DNA of 64,000 nt, taken from positions 62,001-126,000 of the forward strand of contig JAFIGD010000003.1 in NCBI GenBank assembly GCA_020831625.1, written 5' to 3'. Below the pieces are notes generated by a model. The model was not told the DNA's origin. It worked only from the letters and a program-made list of their open reading frames with translations, and made no database searches. Shown here piece by piece: positions 23,978 to 32,886 of this stretch; the stretch's first letter is position 1, and each line of letters opens with the position of its first letter. Source of the DNA: Verrucomicrobiota bacterium (GTDB taxonomy: Bacteria > Verrucomicrobiota > Kiritimatiellia > SS1-B-03-39 > UBA6053). The translations under genes were made by a program, and so were the position numbers.

Positions 23978-24814
23978 TTATTCTGCACTCAACTCGATTT
24001 TTGTGAGATGCCAGCCGCCGAGGTTGGCGGAGAAGAGTTCGTGTGGGCCGCGGAAGGCGAGGTTGGTGCTGTGGTGCAGGAGGTCGGTGGCGGGGTCTTC
24101 GATGAGCAGTTCCAGTGTCTGCCGCGCGAAGGACCAGCGGAGGATGCGGGTGGGATTGTAGATGGAAATGTAGAGGTCCCCGTTCGGATGAAAGGCGAGT
24201 CCGTCGGGTTCATCGCCGGGCAGGGAGAGAAAGGCTTCCTTGGGGCCGGCGCGTCCGTCCGCGAGGATCGGCACGCGGGTCACGCCGGGCAGATGACTTT
24301 CCACGAGATACAGCATGTCGCCGGACGGACTGAGGGCGAGTCCGTTGGCGGAAAGACAGTCCTCCGCCATCCATAATTCGCCATGGGCGGTTTGCAGATC
24401 AAAGCGGAAAATGCCCGGACCGCCGGCGCGGCAGGTGTTGGACACGTAGAGAAACCGTTCATCCCTGGAGAGCACTGCATAGTTGGGGAGTGTCAGGCCT
24501 TCACAGTTGAGTCTGGCGAGGTGATCTCCCTGGTCATCGACTACAAACACCGCCTGATGGTGCAGATCGCAGAGATAGAGGCGGTGTTGGGAGTCCATGG
24601 CAATGCCGAGGAGGAACCCGCCGGTGCAGGCGACGGTTTCGATGTGCAGCCCGTCGGCGGAGATGTGGTACAGTTCGCCCGCCTCGCCGCCACACCAGAG
24701 CGAGCCGTCGCGCGGATCCACGCAGAGGCCTTCGGGATGGTTGAGGCGCTGGGCGTGTAGAATTCCTCCGCAAAAGACGGAGGCGTGTTGGTGGAGATCC
24801 AACAGCGGATTCAC
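23978..24814 (-). CDS. SMP-30/gluconolactonase-like beta-propeller
   Basis: 278 aa from GTG 24812-24814, which overlaps the CaiB stop as GTGA and has CAGGAG 7-8 nt upstream. Six propeller-like repeats are visible: LNHPEGLCVDPRDGSLWCG, LLGIAMDSQHRLYLCD, LSANGLALSPSGDMLYL and PDGLAFHPNGDLYISI. The metal-binding Glu (HPEG) and the Asn and Asp residues of SMP-30 (NGLALS, DGLAFH) are in place, as expected for a divalent-metal lactonase. In context it could open a lactone intermediate of the acid pathway. No signal peptide is present, so it should be cytosolic. Confidence 0.85.
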   Translation of the reverse strand: MNPLLDLHQHASVFCGGILHAQRLNHPEGLCVDPRDGSLWCGGEAGELYHISADGLHIETVACTGGFLLGIAMDSQHRLYLCDLHHQAVFVVDDQGDHLARLNCEGLTLPNYAVLSRDERFLYVSNTCRAGGPGIFRFDLQTAHGELWMAEDCLSANGLALSPSGDMLYLVESHLPGVTRVPILADGRAGPKEAFLSLPGDEPDGLAFHPNGDLYISIYNPTRILRWSFARQTLELLIEDPATDLLHHSTNLAFRGPHELFSANLGGWHLTKIELSAE

Positions 24815-26016
24815 GCGCCGGGCTCCTGCACGGTGAGGGTTCCGGCGCGTTCGAGTTCGGCAATCGCCTCTGCGTTCCAGCCCAGATCCCGCAGAATTTC
24901 GCGGCCGTGCTGCCCCACCAGCGGCGCGGGCCGCCGGATGCTGCCGGGGGTTTCGCTCATTTTGAAGGGAATGTTGGTGATTTTCACGCGGCCGGCGCGG
25001 GGGTGATCGATCTCGGTGAAGGCCTGCAAGTGGCGGACCTGCGGATCGTCGGCCACATCGTTGAGTTCCAGCGCCGGAGCGCACCAGATGTCCAGCGCCA
25101 GCATGATGTCGAGCCATTCGGCGGTGGTTTTCACGCGGATCCGCGTCTGCAACTCCCCGTAGATTTCATCGCGGCGGTCAAAGAGCACCTGCGGATCATC
25201 GTAGGCATCCAGCGCGGAATCGTTCAGCGCCGCTTTGATCTTGGCCCAGGGGTTCATGGCAATGGAGAGCCAGCCGTCGGCGGTCTGGTAAATGCCGAAG
25301 GGCGCGCCGTTGCCGGGGTGGGCGATGCCGGATTCGGGACGTTCAAACCCGCGGCCGAGATTGTGCACCGTGAAAAAATCCTGCATTTCAAAGGCGAGGA
25401 CGCTTTGGAGGAGATTCACCTCGATGCGCTGTCCTTTGCCCATGCGTTCCCGGGCGAAGAGGGCCGCAAGAATGCCCTGGGAGAGATGCATGGCCCCCAA
25501 CTGATCACTCAAGGCGGTGCCGATGGCCACGGGGCCGTCCGACTTTTTGCCGCTGGCGAAGACCGCGCCGCTGAGGCCCTGCACCAGCAGATCCTGGCCG
25601 GGGCGCTTGGCGTAGGGCCCGTCGGGTCCCCACCCGGTGGCGGAGGCGTAGATGATCCGCGGATTGATTCTGCGGAAATCCTCATAGCCGAAGCCCAGCT
25701 TGTCCATCACCCCCGGACGAAAATTCTCCACCACCACATCCGCGGTCTCTGCCAGCTTGTACAGAATCTCCTTCGCCGCCGGCGCTTTCAGATCGATGGC
25801 CAGCGAACGCTTGTTGCGGTTCCAGGGAAGAAAACAGGGGCTTTCCCCGTCTCCGATCCATTCATTAAAAAAGGTCATGGACCGGTAGAGATCCCCGGTG
25901 CCGGGTTTTTCGATTTTGATCACCTCCGCGCCGAGATCCCCCAGCATTTGGGTGGCGTAGGGCCCCTGCAGGAGCTGGGTGAAGTCGAGGATTGTGATGT
26001 TGTCTAGGGCGTGCAT
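24811..26016 (-). CDS. CaiB/BaiF family (class III) CoA-transferase
   Basis: 401 aa from ATG 26014-26016; the start MHALDNITILDFTQLLQGPYATQMLGDLGA is the classic CaiB N-terminus. EVIKIEKPGTGD, NKRSLAIDLKAP and VENFRPGVMDKLGFGYE follow in the usual order, and SDQLGAMHLSQGILAAL holds the Asp that forms the acyl-anhydride. It moves CoA between acyl-CoA donors and acids without free CoA, in the cytosol. It overlaps the SMP-30 gene (GTGA) and is followed by enoyl-CoA hydratase. It is probably the activating step of the operon. The acid is not identifiable from sequence. Confidence 0.93.
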   Translation of the reverse strand: MHALDNITILDFTQLLQGPYATQMLGDLGAEVIKIEKPGTGDLYRSMTFFNEWIGDGESPCFLPWNRNKRSLAIDLKAPAAKEILYKLAETADVVVENFRPGVMDKLGFGYEDFRRINPRIIYASATGWGPDGPYAKRPGQDLLVQGLSGAVFASGKKSDGPVAIGTALSDQLGAMHLSQGILAALFARERMGKGQRIEVNLLQSVLAFEMQDFFTVHNLGRGFERPESGIAHPGNGAPFGIYQTADGWLSIAMNPWAKIKAALNDSALDAYDDPQVLFDRRDEIYGELQTRIRVKTTAEWLDIMLALDIWCAPALELNDVADDPQVRHLQAFTEIDHPRAGRVKITNIPFKMSETPGSIRRPAPLVGQHGREILRDLGWNAEAIAELERAGTLTVQEPGA

Positions 26017-26052
26017 GGAAAAGTGACGAGTGTTGAGTGACGAGTGTCGAGT
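26017..26052. repeat. Short GAGTGACGA repeat copy
   Basis: The 36 bp before the CoA-transferase start repeat the units AAGTGACGAGTGTTGAG and TGACGAGTGTCGAGTG, as in the larger tract at 23756-23970. It separates the CoA-transferase from the SDR gene and occupies the place where a ribosome site would be expected. Confidence 0.7.
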
Positions 26053-26072
26053 GGAAGCAGTTCGGTACGTAG

Positions 26073-26846
26073 TTATACTCTCGGCAGACAGCAAAGCCCG
26101 CCTTCGACCTTGAGGTCGTGGCCGGTGATGAAGCTGGCGGAGGGCGAGCAGAGGAAAAGGGCGGCGTCGGCGACTTCCCGCGGGGTGCCGGTGCGTCCGA
26201 GGGCGTGCATGCGGGCCCACTCCTCGCGGAGCTGTTCGCCCTCGGCGGCGACGCGGCGCTCATTCATGGGGGTGTCGATGGCTCCGGGGCTGATGGCGTT
26301 CACGCGGATATTGAAGGGGCCCAACTGACCCGCCAGCTGGGTGGTCATGGCCAGCAGTCCTCCTTTGGCGGCGGCGTAGGCGGTCCAGTTTTCCCAGCTC
26401 CGGTGCGCCTGGGTGGAGGCGATGTTGAGGATACAGCCCGCCTGGCGTTCTTTCATGCCCGGAAGCACCGCGCGGATCAGGCGGAAGGCGCTGCTCAGGT
26501 TGGTGGAGATCACCCGGTCCCAGTCCGCGTCGGGCATGGAGGCCGGATCCCCGGAAATGGCCACCGCCGCATTGTTCACGAGGATGTCCACGCGGTCAAA
26601 CGCGCGAAACGCTTCCTCGACGGCCGCGTTCACCGCGTCACTGGAGGATACATCCGCGGTCAGGGGCAGGGTGCGGACTCCGTGCCTGGCGGCGAGGGTT
26701 TGCGCCAGTGCGGCGTTTGCCTCCGCCTGCACATCCAGCAGGACCAGGTCCGCACCCGCTTCGGCGAAGCGGGCGGCGATCGCGGCGCCGATGCCGTCGG
26801 CGGCGCCGGTGATGAGGGCAATCTGTGTATCGAGCGGTCTGATCAT
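26073..26846 (-). CDS. Short-chain dehydrogenase/reductase
   Basis: 257 aa from ATG 26844-26846. The nucleotide-binding TGAADGIG (residues 14-20) and NNAA (91-94) are intact, and the catalytic triad is Ser144 (NIASTQ), Tyr157 and Lys161 (YAAAK). The C-terminus INAISPGAIDTPM and FITGHDLKVEGG is typical of classical SDRs. Asp38 after the second strand (LVLLDVQ) favours NAD(H). It is the first gene of the minus-strand CoA operon and probably oxidises a hydroxyacid or sugar-alcohol substrate before CoA activation. Its start is 66 bp from the divergent LacI gene, whose palindrome at 26881 could regulate both. Confidence 0.92.
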   Translation of the reverse strand: MIRPLDTQIALITGAADGIGAAIAARFAEAGADLVLLDVQAEANAALAQTLAARHGVRTLPLTADVSSSDAVNAAVEEAFRAFDRVDILVNNAAVAISGDPASMPDADWDRVISTNLSSAFRLIRAVLPGMKERQAGCILNIASTQAHRSWENWTAYAAAKGGLLAMTTQLAGQLGPFNIRVNAISPGAIDTPMNERRVAAEGEQLREEWARMHALGRTGTPREVADAALFLCSPSASFITGHDLKVEGGLCCLPRV

Positions 26847-26880
26847 GCCGACTATTCTCCCCGAAAGCGTTCCGACTTGC

Positions 26881-26903
26881 AATGTCCAATACTTTCCAAC
26901 ATT
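26881..26903. promoter_or_regulatory. Inverted repeat between the SDR operon and the LacI gene
   Basis: AATGT (26881-26885) and ACATT (26899-26903) form a 5-bp inverted repeat with a 13-bp spacer containing CCAATACTTTCC. It lies 8 bp before the LacI start at 26912 and 35 bp before the SDR start on the other strand, a natural position for an operator acting on both. Confidence 0.35.
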
Positions 26904-26911
26904 AGAAATTC

Positions 26912-27958
26912 ATGCCTCGAATCAAACAAAAAGATATCGCCGATGCGCTTGGGGTGCATGTCACCACGGTGTCAAAGGCACTGAAAAATCATCCCGGCGT
27001 GGCGGAGGCCACGCGTTTGCGGGTGATGGAGGCCGCGGAGAAGATGGGGTATCGGCCGGACCCTGTTTTGCAGTCTCTGGTGGCGTACCGACAGCGGAAC
27101 GCGTCTCCCGTCTACCGGGCGACCCTGGCCTGGTTTTGCAATTATCCGGAGGGCTCGGACATGCGGGTACACGCCGGATATGACGATTATCTGGCGGGGG
27201 CGCGGGAGGAGGCGGACCGTTTGGGCTATCGGCTGGATGTGTTTCACAATCCCGGAGATCCCCGGAACCCCGCCCCGGTGTTCCGCACCCTCCGCGCCCG
27301 CGGCATCCGGGGAATGGTCCTTGCGCCCCAGGCCTGTCCGGGGGTGGACATCGCGCATGATTTCGCGGATTTTTCCGTGGTCACGATCGGATTCACCCTG
27401 ACCGCGCCGCGGGTTCATCTGGTGACCAACGATCATTTCGGCACCATGCTGACGATGGTGGAGCGGGTGCGGGCGCTGGGGCATGTCCGTCCCGGCGCGT
27501 ATCTCAGCGAAGTGGACAATCACCGCATGGGCCGGCGGGCGCGCGGGGCGCTGGAGAGTTACAGCCGGGACCGCCGTCTGCCGGTGCTGCGATACGAGAC
27601 CCCGTCCCGCAAAGCGTTTCTGGACTGGCTGCGCCGACATCCGGGACTGGACGCGCTCATCACCCGCGAGGAGCGCGCCGCTGCCTGGCTGCGGCAGGCG
27701 TGTCGGCCTTTGCCCGTCTACAACTACGCGCTCTCCTCCCCGGATGGCCCCGGGCCCGGCATGTACCACAACAACCGCCGCATCGGCTCCGCCGCCGTCG
27801 ATCTCCTCGCCCGCATGATTTCCCGCAATGAAACCGGGATTCCCGACTTCCCGCTGCGGGTGATGCTCGACAGCCTGTGGGTTCCGGCTCCGGCTGTCCG
27901 GGTTTCGTTACAAGACGGCGGGCAGCTCCAGGGAGCGGATTTCGTGGGGACGGAATGA
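26912..27958 (+). CDS. LacI-family transcriptional regulator
   Basis: 348 aa. MPRIKQKDIADALGVHVTTVSKAL is a LacI helix-turn-helix, followed by the hinge helix RVMEAAEKMGYRPDP and a ligand-sensor domain ending in HNNRRIGSAAVDLLARMI, a typical LacI C-terminal segment. It is divergent from the SDR/CaiB operon with a 65-bp gap and convergent with the GH38 mannosidase gene. The last 51 bp of its coding sequence overlap the 3' end of that gene on the other strand. It probably represses the CoA operon, the mannosidase or both. Confidence 0.92.
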   Translation: MPRIKQKDIADALGVHVTTVSKALKNHPGVAEATRLRVMEAAEKMGYRPDPVLQSLVAYRQRNASPVYRATLAWFCNYPEGSDMRVHAGYDDYLAGAREEADRLGYRLDVFHNPGDPRNPAPVFRTLRARGIRGMVLAPQACPGVDIAHDFADFSVVTIGFTLTAPRVHLVTNDHFGTMLTMVERVRALGHVRPGAYLSEVDNHRMGRRARGALESYSRDRRLPVLRYETPSRKAFLDWLRRHPGLDALITREERAAAWLRQACRPLPVYNYALSSPDGPGPGMYHNNRRIGSAAVDLLARMISRNETGIPDFPLRVMLDSLWVPAPAVRVSLQDGGQLQGADFVGTE

Positions 27959-30277
27959 AAGCTCCCGTCCGTCCACCCGGATGGCGGCGGACTGTCCGTT
28001 GCACTCCTGGAGACGGAGGTGCCAGGCGTCTCCGGTCTCGGCCGCCTCGAGGGCGAGGACATTGACGCGGTCGGGGTCGATTTCAAGTCCGGACCGCTCG
28101 CGGGGAAGGTCCCCGGAGTGTGCGGAGTCGGGCATGATTTCGGCGGGCGTCAGACACTCCCGCGCGAAGCGGTCGGGATGCAATGTGCGAATCGCCTCCG
28201 CACCGCGCCGAATCCAGAGCCGGATTTCACGCCAGCCCTGATCGAGAAAATCAACATAGGTGTCGTCGGTATAATTGAAGGGGGGATGTTCGGCGTACGG
28301 CGCGGAGCGTGCGAGCACCAGGTCCAGCCGTCCGGCTTCGGCCGCGCAGGAATAGAGGGAATCGCTGACCACCACAAAAGCTCCGGAACCGTCTTCGAGT
28401 CCCGCCCATTCGCCGCAGGGCTCCTCGTTGCCGTCGGCGGTCCGCTCCACCCATGCGCCCGCGCCGCGGGTGTGAACACGTCCTTCGGTCAGGCCGGTGT
28501 CGAAACTGATTTTCAGCATCCGGCGCTGTTCCTGCCAGTTGACCCGCACGCGAAGCTCCACATCGCGGGTGTGGGCGAAGGTGACGGTGTCCACGCGGAT
28601 TTCCGAGTGCCCCCATTTGAACCCGCGGCGGACCACGCTGAGCAGGCCGCCGTCCTCGATTACGCGGGTGTCGAAGGATTCGGGGGCGCCAAGATCGTCC
28701 TGATAACGGCTCACACCGTGCCCCCAGGCGCCGCTGGGGTCGTCGATCACCCGCAGGCGGAAAGGCACCGGGGATTCGGGTGTTTTCCGGGAACCGGGAC
28801 CTTGAGGGTCATCGGTTTCCGGGTCCCGGAAAAACTGTTGGTCTGCGGCCTGCTGGGCCTCGAAGGAGTTGTCGGCTTTGGGGACGACGGGGTGACCGGC
28901 GATCCGGAAAACGCGGTACCCGCAGGGCGGCAGTTCCACGGCGGCGGTCAGTTTGCCCCAGGGCAGTCCCCAGGGGCCGAGGTTGGCGTCGGCGTGCTGC
29001 CACTGGACGGGCACGCGGGAGCCGTCGGGGGCTTCGAGGTGGGTGATTTCGAAGATGCCGTGGGGGATTTTGAAGGTGTCGAACGCCACCACGCAGGTGC
29101 GGGACCAGGGGAGCGGGTTGGCGGCGAACAGGACGGAGCCGGTTTCACCGGCGGTGTCCACGCGGCGGGCCAGGGAGAAGACGGACTGCCGGATGCTTTT
29201 GCGGGCGGGGGTGAGGCTGTGGCCGTAGCGCTCACGGGTTTCGCCGTCGTTGGGCGCGGTGCAGGTGCCGGCGAGAATATCGTGGAACTGGTTGAAGAGC
29301 AGTTCCTCCCAGGCGGTGTCCAGTTCCCGGGGCGCGGGACGGTTGGCGAGGTATTGACAGGCCTCGGCGCTGAAAAACAGGGTCTCGCCGCGACGGTTCA
29401 TGGCTTTGGTTTCGCCGTGGGAGCTGTAGCATCCCCGGAAAACCCCGTTGAGTTCTCTGCGGAGCACGGGAAGACCGGCAACCGCGGCTTCCGCCTCGGC
29501 GGCGGCGAAGTATTCGCGCAGGGTGCTGAAGCGGAGTTCGGGCAGACTGTCGTCGGACTGAAGGCTGAGCACGCGCTCGATATGGGCGCGGGTGGGGCCG
29601 CCGCCGTGGTTGCCCACGCCGAACCACATGACTCCGTTCTGAAAGCCGGGGGCGAAAAATTCCCCGGCGGCGCGGCGGACAGTGGCTTCGACTTCGTCGC
29701 AGGTGGCGGCGTAGGACTGGGCGTAGAGTCCGGGAATGCGCTGGGCGAGGACGCGGGAGCCGTCGGGACTTTCCCACTGAAACAGCAGCGGCACCTCCGC
29801 GTCGTCATGGGGCTGGGGACGCATAAAGACGTAGCGGCTGAATCCGGAGAGGCGCAGCAGTTGCGGGAGGCCGGCGGCGTGCCCGAAGGAATCCACGTTG
29901 TAGCCGATGTCGGTGTCGCCCGCGGAGCCGAACCATTCGCGGAAGCGGGCTTTGCCGTGCCGGGCCTGCCGCAGAAAGCTTTCGGCGGAGGGCAGGTTGC
30001 AGTCCGGCTGTTCGACCCAGCCGCCGACGACTTCCCAGCGGCCCGCCTCGATCAGGGCGCTGATGCGGTCAAAGAGACGGGGATCGTATTGTTTCGCCCA
30101 TTCGTAGGTGCGGGAGGAGGAGCGGGTGAATTTGAATTGCGGAAATTCGTCGCAGCGGTCCGCCGCGCTTTGCAGGGTGGTGAGCACTTCCGCGATTCCG
30201 TCCCGCAGGGGCCAGAGCCATACGGGATCCAGGTGGGCCTGGGAGATAAGATGAAGAATTTTTCGTGAAGTCGGCAT
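27908..30277 (-). CDS. GH38 alpha-mannosidase
   Basis: 789 aa. The start ILHLISQAHLDPVWLW gives the zinc ligands His15 and Asp17 (AHLD). DTDIGYNVDSFGHAAG holds the nucleophile Asp129, and HDDAEVPLLFQWESPDGSRV follows as usual. EELLFNQFHDILAGT holds further active-site residues, and the C-terminal beta domains continue to the end. No signal peptide is present, so it is probably cytosolic or periplasmically tethered by other means. It releases alpha-linked mannose from oligosaccharides. At its 3' end it overlaps the convergent LacI gene by 51 bp. Confidence 0.94.
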   Translation of the reverse strand: MPTSRKILHLISQAHLDPVWLWPLRDGIAEVLTTLQSAADRCDEFPQFKFTRSSSRTYEWAKQYDPRLFDRISALIEAGRWEVVGGWVEQPDCNLPSAESFLRQARHGKARFREWFGSAGDTDIGYNVDSFGHAAGLPQLLRLSGFSRYVFMRPQPHDDAEVPLLFQWESPDGSRVLAQRIPGLYAQSYAATCDEVEATVRRAAGEFFAPGFQNGVMWFGVGNHGGGPTRAHIERVLSLQSDDSLPELRFSTLREYFAAAEAEAAVAGLPVLRRELNGVFRGCYSSHGETKAMNRRGETLFFSAEACQYLANRPAPRELDTAWEELLFNQFHDILAGTCTAPNDGETRERYGHSLTPARKSIRQSVFSLARRVDTAGETGSVLFAANPLPWSRTCVVAFDTFKIPHGIFEITHLEAPDGSRVPVQWQHADANLGPWGLPWGKLTAAVELPPCGYRVFRIAGHPVVPKADNSFEAQQAADQQFFRDPETDDPQGPGSRKTPESPVPFRLRVIDDPSGAWGHGVSRYQDDLGAPESFDTRVIEDGGLLSVVRRGFKWGHSEIRVDTVTFAHTRDVELRVRVNWQEQRRMLKISFDTGLTEGRVHTRGAGAWVERTADGNEEPCGEWAGLEDGSGAFVVVSDSLYSCAAEAGRLDLVLARSAPYAEHPPFNYTDDTYVDFLDQGWREIRLWIRRGAEAIRTLHPDRFARECLTPAEIMPDSAHSGDLPRERSGLEIDPDRVNVLALEAAETGDAWHLRLQECNGQSAAIRVDGRELSFRPHEIRSLELPAVL

Positions 30278-30453
30278 ATCAGGGCGGGGTTAGAGGTTGG
30301 AGAGAAGCTTATCCTCCGCGCCGAATCCGCGCAATCCTTCAGGGGGGTTCTTCCGGTTAACAGTGTACTGGATTGGGATGGACGGGATGTTGAAACCCGT
30401 GCCTGGATCATTATTGTTTAGCCAATGGTTGAACCTCTGATCCGCTCTTTCCC

Positions 30454-31377
30454 ATGAAAAAACTCGGTATAGGCTTGTACGGTCGCAACGGGCACCAGGT
30501 GCACGGGCTGTTGCGGGATCATCCCCGCGCCCGCTGCACGGCGGTGGCCGCCTGGGATGAGGCTTGTCCGGAGGGGGCCCGGATGCACGTGGATTTGGAC
30601 GGTCTGCTGGGGGATCCCGAAGTGGCGCTGGTGGTGTTTTGCTCTCCCCGGCGCGACGAGCAGGGGGGGCACATCCTGCGCTGTCTGCAATCCGGTAAAC
30701 ATGCCCTGGCGGAGAAACCCTGTTGTATGGATGTGGACACGCTGGATCGGATTCTGGAGTGCGCCCGGCGCGGACCGGCCCGGTTTCATGAGATGGCCGG
30801 CACCGCGCTGGAGTCGCCCTGGCGCGGGATGAGGGACTGCATCCGCAGCGGGGCGATCGGGGAGGTTTTGCAGGTTTTTTCGCAAAAATCATATCCCTGG
30901 GGGGATTGGAGGCCCGAAGATGAGGGCGTGGACGGCGGTCTGGCGCTGCAGGTGGGTGTTTACAATATGCGTTTCGCGGAGCATGTCGCGGGGATGCGTA
31001 TCCGTTCCGCGCGGATGGAACCTTCGGCGCATCCTGTGCGGGCGGTTTCGTTTATCATGACATTTGAAAACGGGGCGGTGGGCTCCGCCATCGCCAATTA
31101 CGCCTGTCCGGCTCCGCCGGGCTGGTCCGGATGGGGGTACGATATTGTGCGCGTGTTCGGAACCGAAGGCTTTGTGGAGGCCGTTGACGGCGGCCGGATC
31201 ACCACGCTGGCCCGAAACGGATGCCGTCCCGAACCTCTTATTTCACCGCCTGATGATTCGAGCTGGTTCGACCGGGTTGTGGACGAGGCGCTGGACGGCA
31301 CTGGTGATTTTCCCTGGACGCCGGAGGAGGAGCTTCGGCCCACCCGTTGGGCGCTGCTTGCGGGAGGACGGGCGTGA
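30454..31377 (+). CDS. Gfo/Idh/MocA family NAD(P)-dependent oxidoreductase
   Basis: 307 aa with an N-terminal Rossmann fold (KLGIGLYGRNGHQVHGLL) and the family EKP motif (LAEKPCCMD, catalytic Lys88). The second domain carries GGLALQVGVYNMRF, the position of the usual GG...DxGxH signature, but here the Asp and His of that signature are Gln and Tyr. Members oxidise, epimerise or hydrolyse sugars with tightly bound NAD. It overlaps the next gene by GTGA, so the glycosidase and oxidoreductase are made together. The 176-bp gap upstream holds the promoters of this gene and of the divergent GH38 gene. Confidence 0.88.
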   Translation: MKKLGIGLYGRNGHQVHGLLRDHPRARCTAVAAWDEACPEGARMHVDLDGLLGDPEVALVVFCSPRRDEQGGHILRCLQSGKHALAEKPCCMDVDTLDRILECARRGPARFHEMAGTALESPWRGMRDCIRSGAIGEVLQVFSQKSYPWGDWRPEDEGVDGGLALQVGVYNMRFAEHVAGMRIRSARMEPSAHPVRAVSFIMTFENGAVGSAIANYACPAPPGWSGWGYDIVRVFGTEGFVEAVDGGRITTLARNGCRPEPLISPPDDSSWFDRVVDEALDGTGDFPWTPEEELRPTRWALLAGGRA

Positions 31378-32798
31378 AGGCATGGTCCTCTGAAAACATT
31401 CCCGAACCGGTCTACGCTCGCCGGCCGGCGTGGGTGCAATTGTACTGGAGCGCCTGGCGGCTGGCGGCCGGGCACGTGGCGGAGCGGGAAGGGGTGCCCC
31501 AATCGCCCTATATGGACGAGGGTTTTGACCGCAACACGGTGTGGATTTGGGACACCTGCTTTATGGCCGCGTATTGCAAGTACGCGCCGGAACGCTTTCC
31601 GGGGGTGGAGAGCTTTGAAAATTTTTACGGACCGCTGCACGAGGGTAAATCCAGTACGCTGGTGATCCAGCATCCCGACAATCCTCCGCTCTTCGCCTGG
31701 CTGGAACTGGAGCATGCCCGCTTCACCGGAAATCTTGAACGGCTGCGGTCCGTGTGGTCGCGCGGGGTTCTGCAAAAACACGACGCCTTTTTTCAACATC
31801 AACCCCCGCCGCGCACGCAGACCCATCCGGCGGCGCGCTATCATAACGATCTCCATTGGACTGGCACGGGTTTTTTATGGTCCGGGGTGGCCAGCGGCAT
31901 GGACAACACCCCGCGCGGACGGGGCGGAGATCCCCACGGCATCGAGGGACATGAGCGCATCCTTTGGTTCGACGCCCTCGCGCAGCAGGCGCTCTCGGCC
32001 CGCTGTCTGGCGGAAATCGCGGACCTGGTCGGCGATCCCTCCGCCGCGGAGTGGCGGCGGATTTTTGCCGAACGCGCCGCCCGCCTCAACGATCTGCACT
32101 GGTGCGCGGAGGAGGGAATCTATCACGATGTTCTCGCGGAAAGCCCCGGGGAATTCGTGCGGGTGAAAACGCCGGCCGCGTATTGGCCGCTGCTGGCGGG
32201 TGTCTGCACGCCGGTGCAAGCGGAGGCGCTGGCCAAGCTGGCCGCCGATCCGCGCGTGTTCGGCGGCGGCGCGCCCTGGCCCTCGGTCTCCCGCGATGAT
32301 CCCGCCTATGATCCCTCGGGCGGCTACTGGCGCGGCGGCGTTTGGCTGCCGCTGGCCTACATGGCCACCAAGGCGCTGGAGCGCAACGGACACGCGGCCC
32401 TCGCGGACGCCCATGCCCGCGCGCTGATCGACCACATGTGCCGAACCTGGCGGGAGGTGTACCCCCACACCATTTGGGAGGCGTACGCGCCCGAGGCCCC
32501 GCGACCCGCCACCGATAAAGAGGGCGGCGGACGTGTGCGGCCGGACTTCTGCGGCTGGTCCGCCCTCGGCCCCGTGTCCCTCTTTCTAGAAAATGTGCTC
32601 GGCTTCCGGGAGATCAGCGGACTCACCCGCACCGTGGTGTGGGACTGCCCCGACGAGCCCGGTTCCATCGGCATCCGCAATCTGCGCTTCGGCGGGGTTT
32701 GTGCGGATCTGCTTTATAAAAATGGAAAACTCACCACCGCCACCAATCTGCCGTTCACGTTAGTGTTCCGCGGGGAACGGTTGAAGTGTTGCCCGTGA
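31374..32798 (+). CDS. MGH1-like / GH63-type glycosidase
   Basis: 474 aa from GTG 31374, which overlaps the upstream stop as GTGA and has GGGAGGACGG before it; an ATG 27 bp upstream lies inside the previous gene. The (alpha/alpha)6 signatures are clear: GFDRNTVWIWDTCF, GVASGMDNTPRGRGG (the S/G-x-x-D-N-T/S-P-R motif with a catalytic Asp) and PSGGYWRGGVWLPLAYM. These match the MGH1-like/GH63/trehalase superfamily, which includes mannosylglycerate hydrolases and alpha-glucosidases. It is cytosolic and cotranscribed with the Gfo/Idh/MocA enzyme. Given the adjacent GH38, a mannosyl or glucosyl substrate is plausible. Confidence 0.85.
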   Translation: MKAWSSENIPEPVYARRPAWVQLYWSAWRLAAGHVAEREGVPQSPYMDEGFDRNTVWIWDTCFMAAYCKYAPERFPGVESFENFYGPLHEGKSSTLVIQHPDNPPLFAWLELEHARFTGNLERLRSVWSRGVLQKHDAFFQHQPPPRTQTHPAARYHNDLHWTGTGFLWSGVASGMDNTPRGRGGDPHGIEGHERILWFDALAQQALSARCLAEIADLVGDPSAAEWRRIFAERAARLNDLHWCAEEGIYHDVLAESPGEFVRVKTPAAYWPLLAGVCTPVQAEALAKLAADPRVFGGGAPWPSVSRDDPAYDPSGGYWRGGVWLPLAYMATKALERNGHAALADAHARALIDHMCRTWREVYPHTIWEAYAPEAPRPATDKEGGGRVRPDFCGWSALGPVSLFLENVLGFREISGLTRTVVWDCPDEPGSIGIRNLRFGGVCADLLYKNGKLTTATNLPFTLVFRGERLKCCP

Positions 32799-32816
32799 GA
32801 CGGTGCGAATACGGTC

Positions 32817-32852
32817 GGACAAATCAGACAAATCAGGACAAATCAGACAATG
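32817..32852. repeat. GGACAAATCAGACAAATCAG short tandem repeat
   Basis: Three to four imperfect copies of (G)GACAAATCA just after the MGH1-like gene. A related stretch, CAGACAAATCCGGACGCTTC, lies at 1978-1997 after the first PEP-CTERM gene. Both are in 3' regions of plus-strand genes. Confidence 0.6.
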
Positions 32853-32886
32853 CCGCCGCGACTGAACGCCGCTCCATATCCCGAGG

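Noticed and set aside
28019-30268. Long plus-strand open frame of 749 codons
   Set aside because: It lies antisense to the GH38 gene and is Gly/Val/Ala/Glu-rich with no domain motifs. Such frames arise from GC-rich codon use on the opposite strand.
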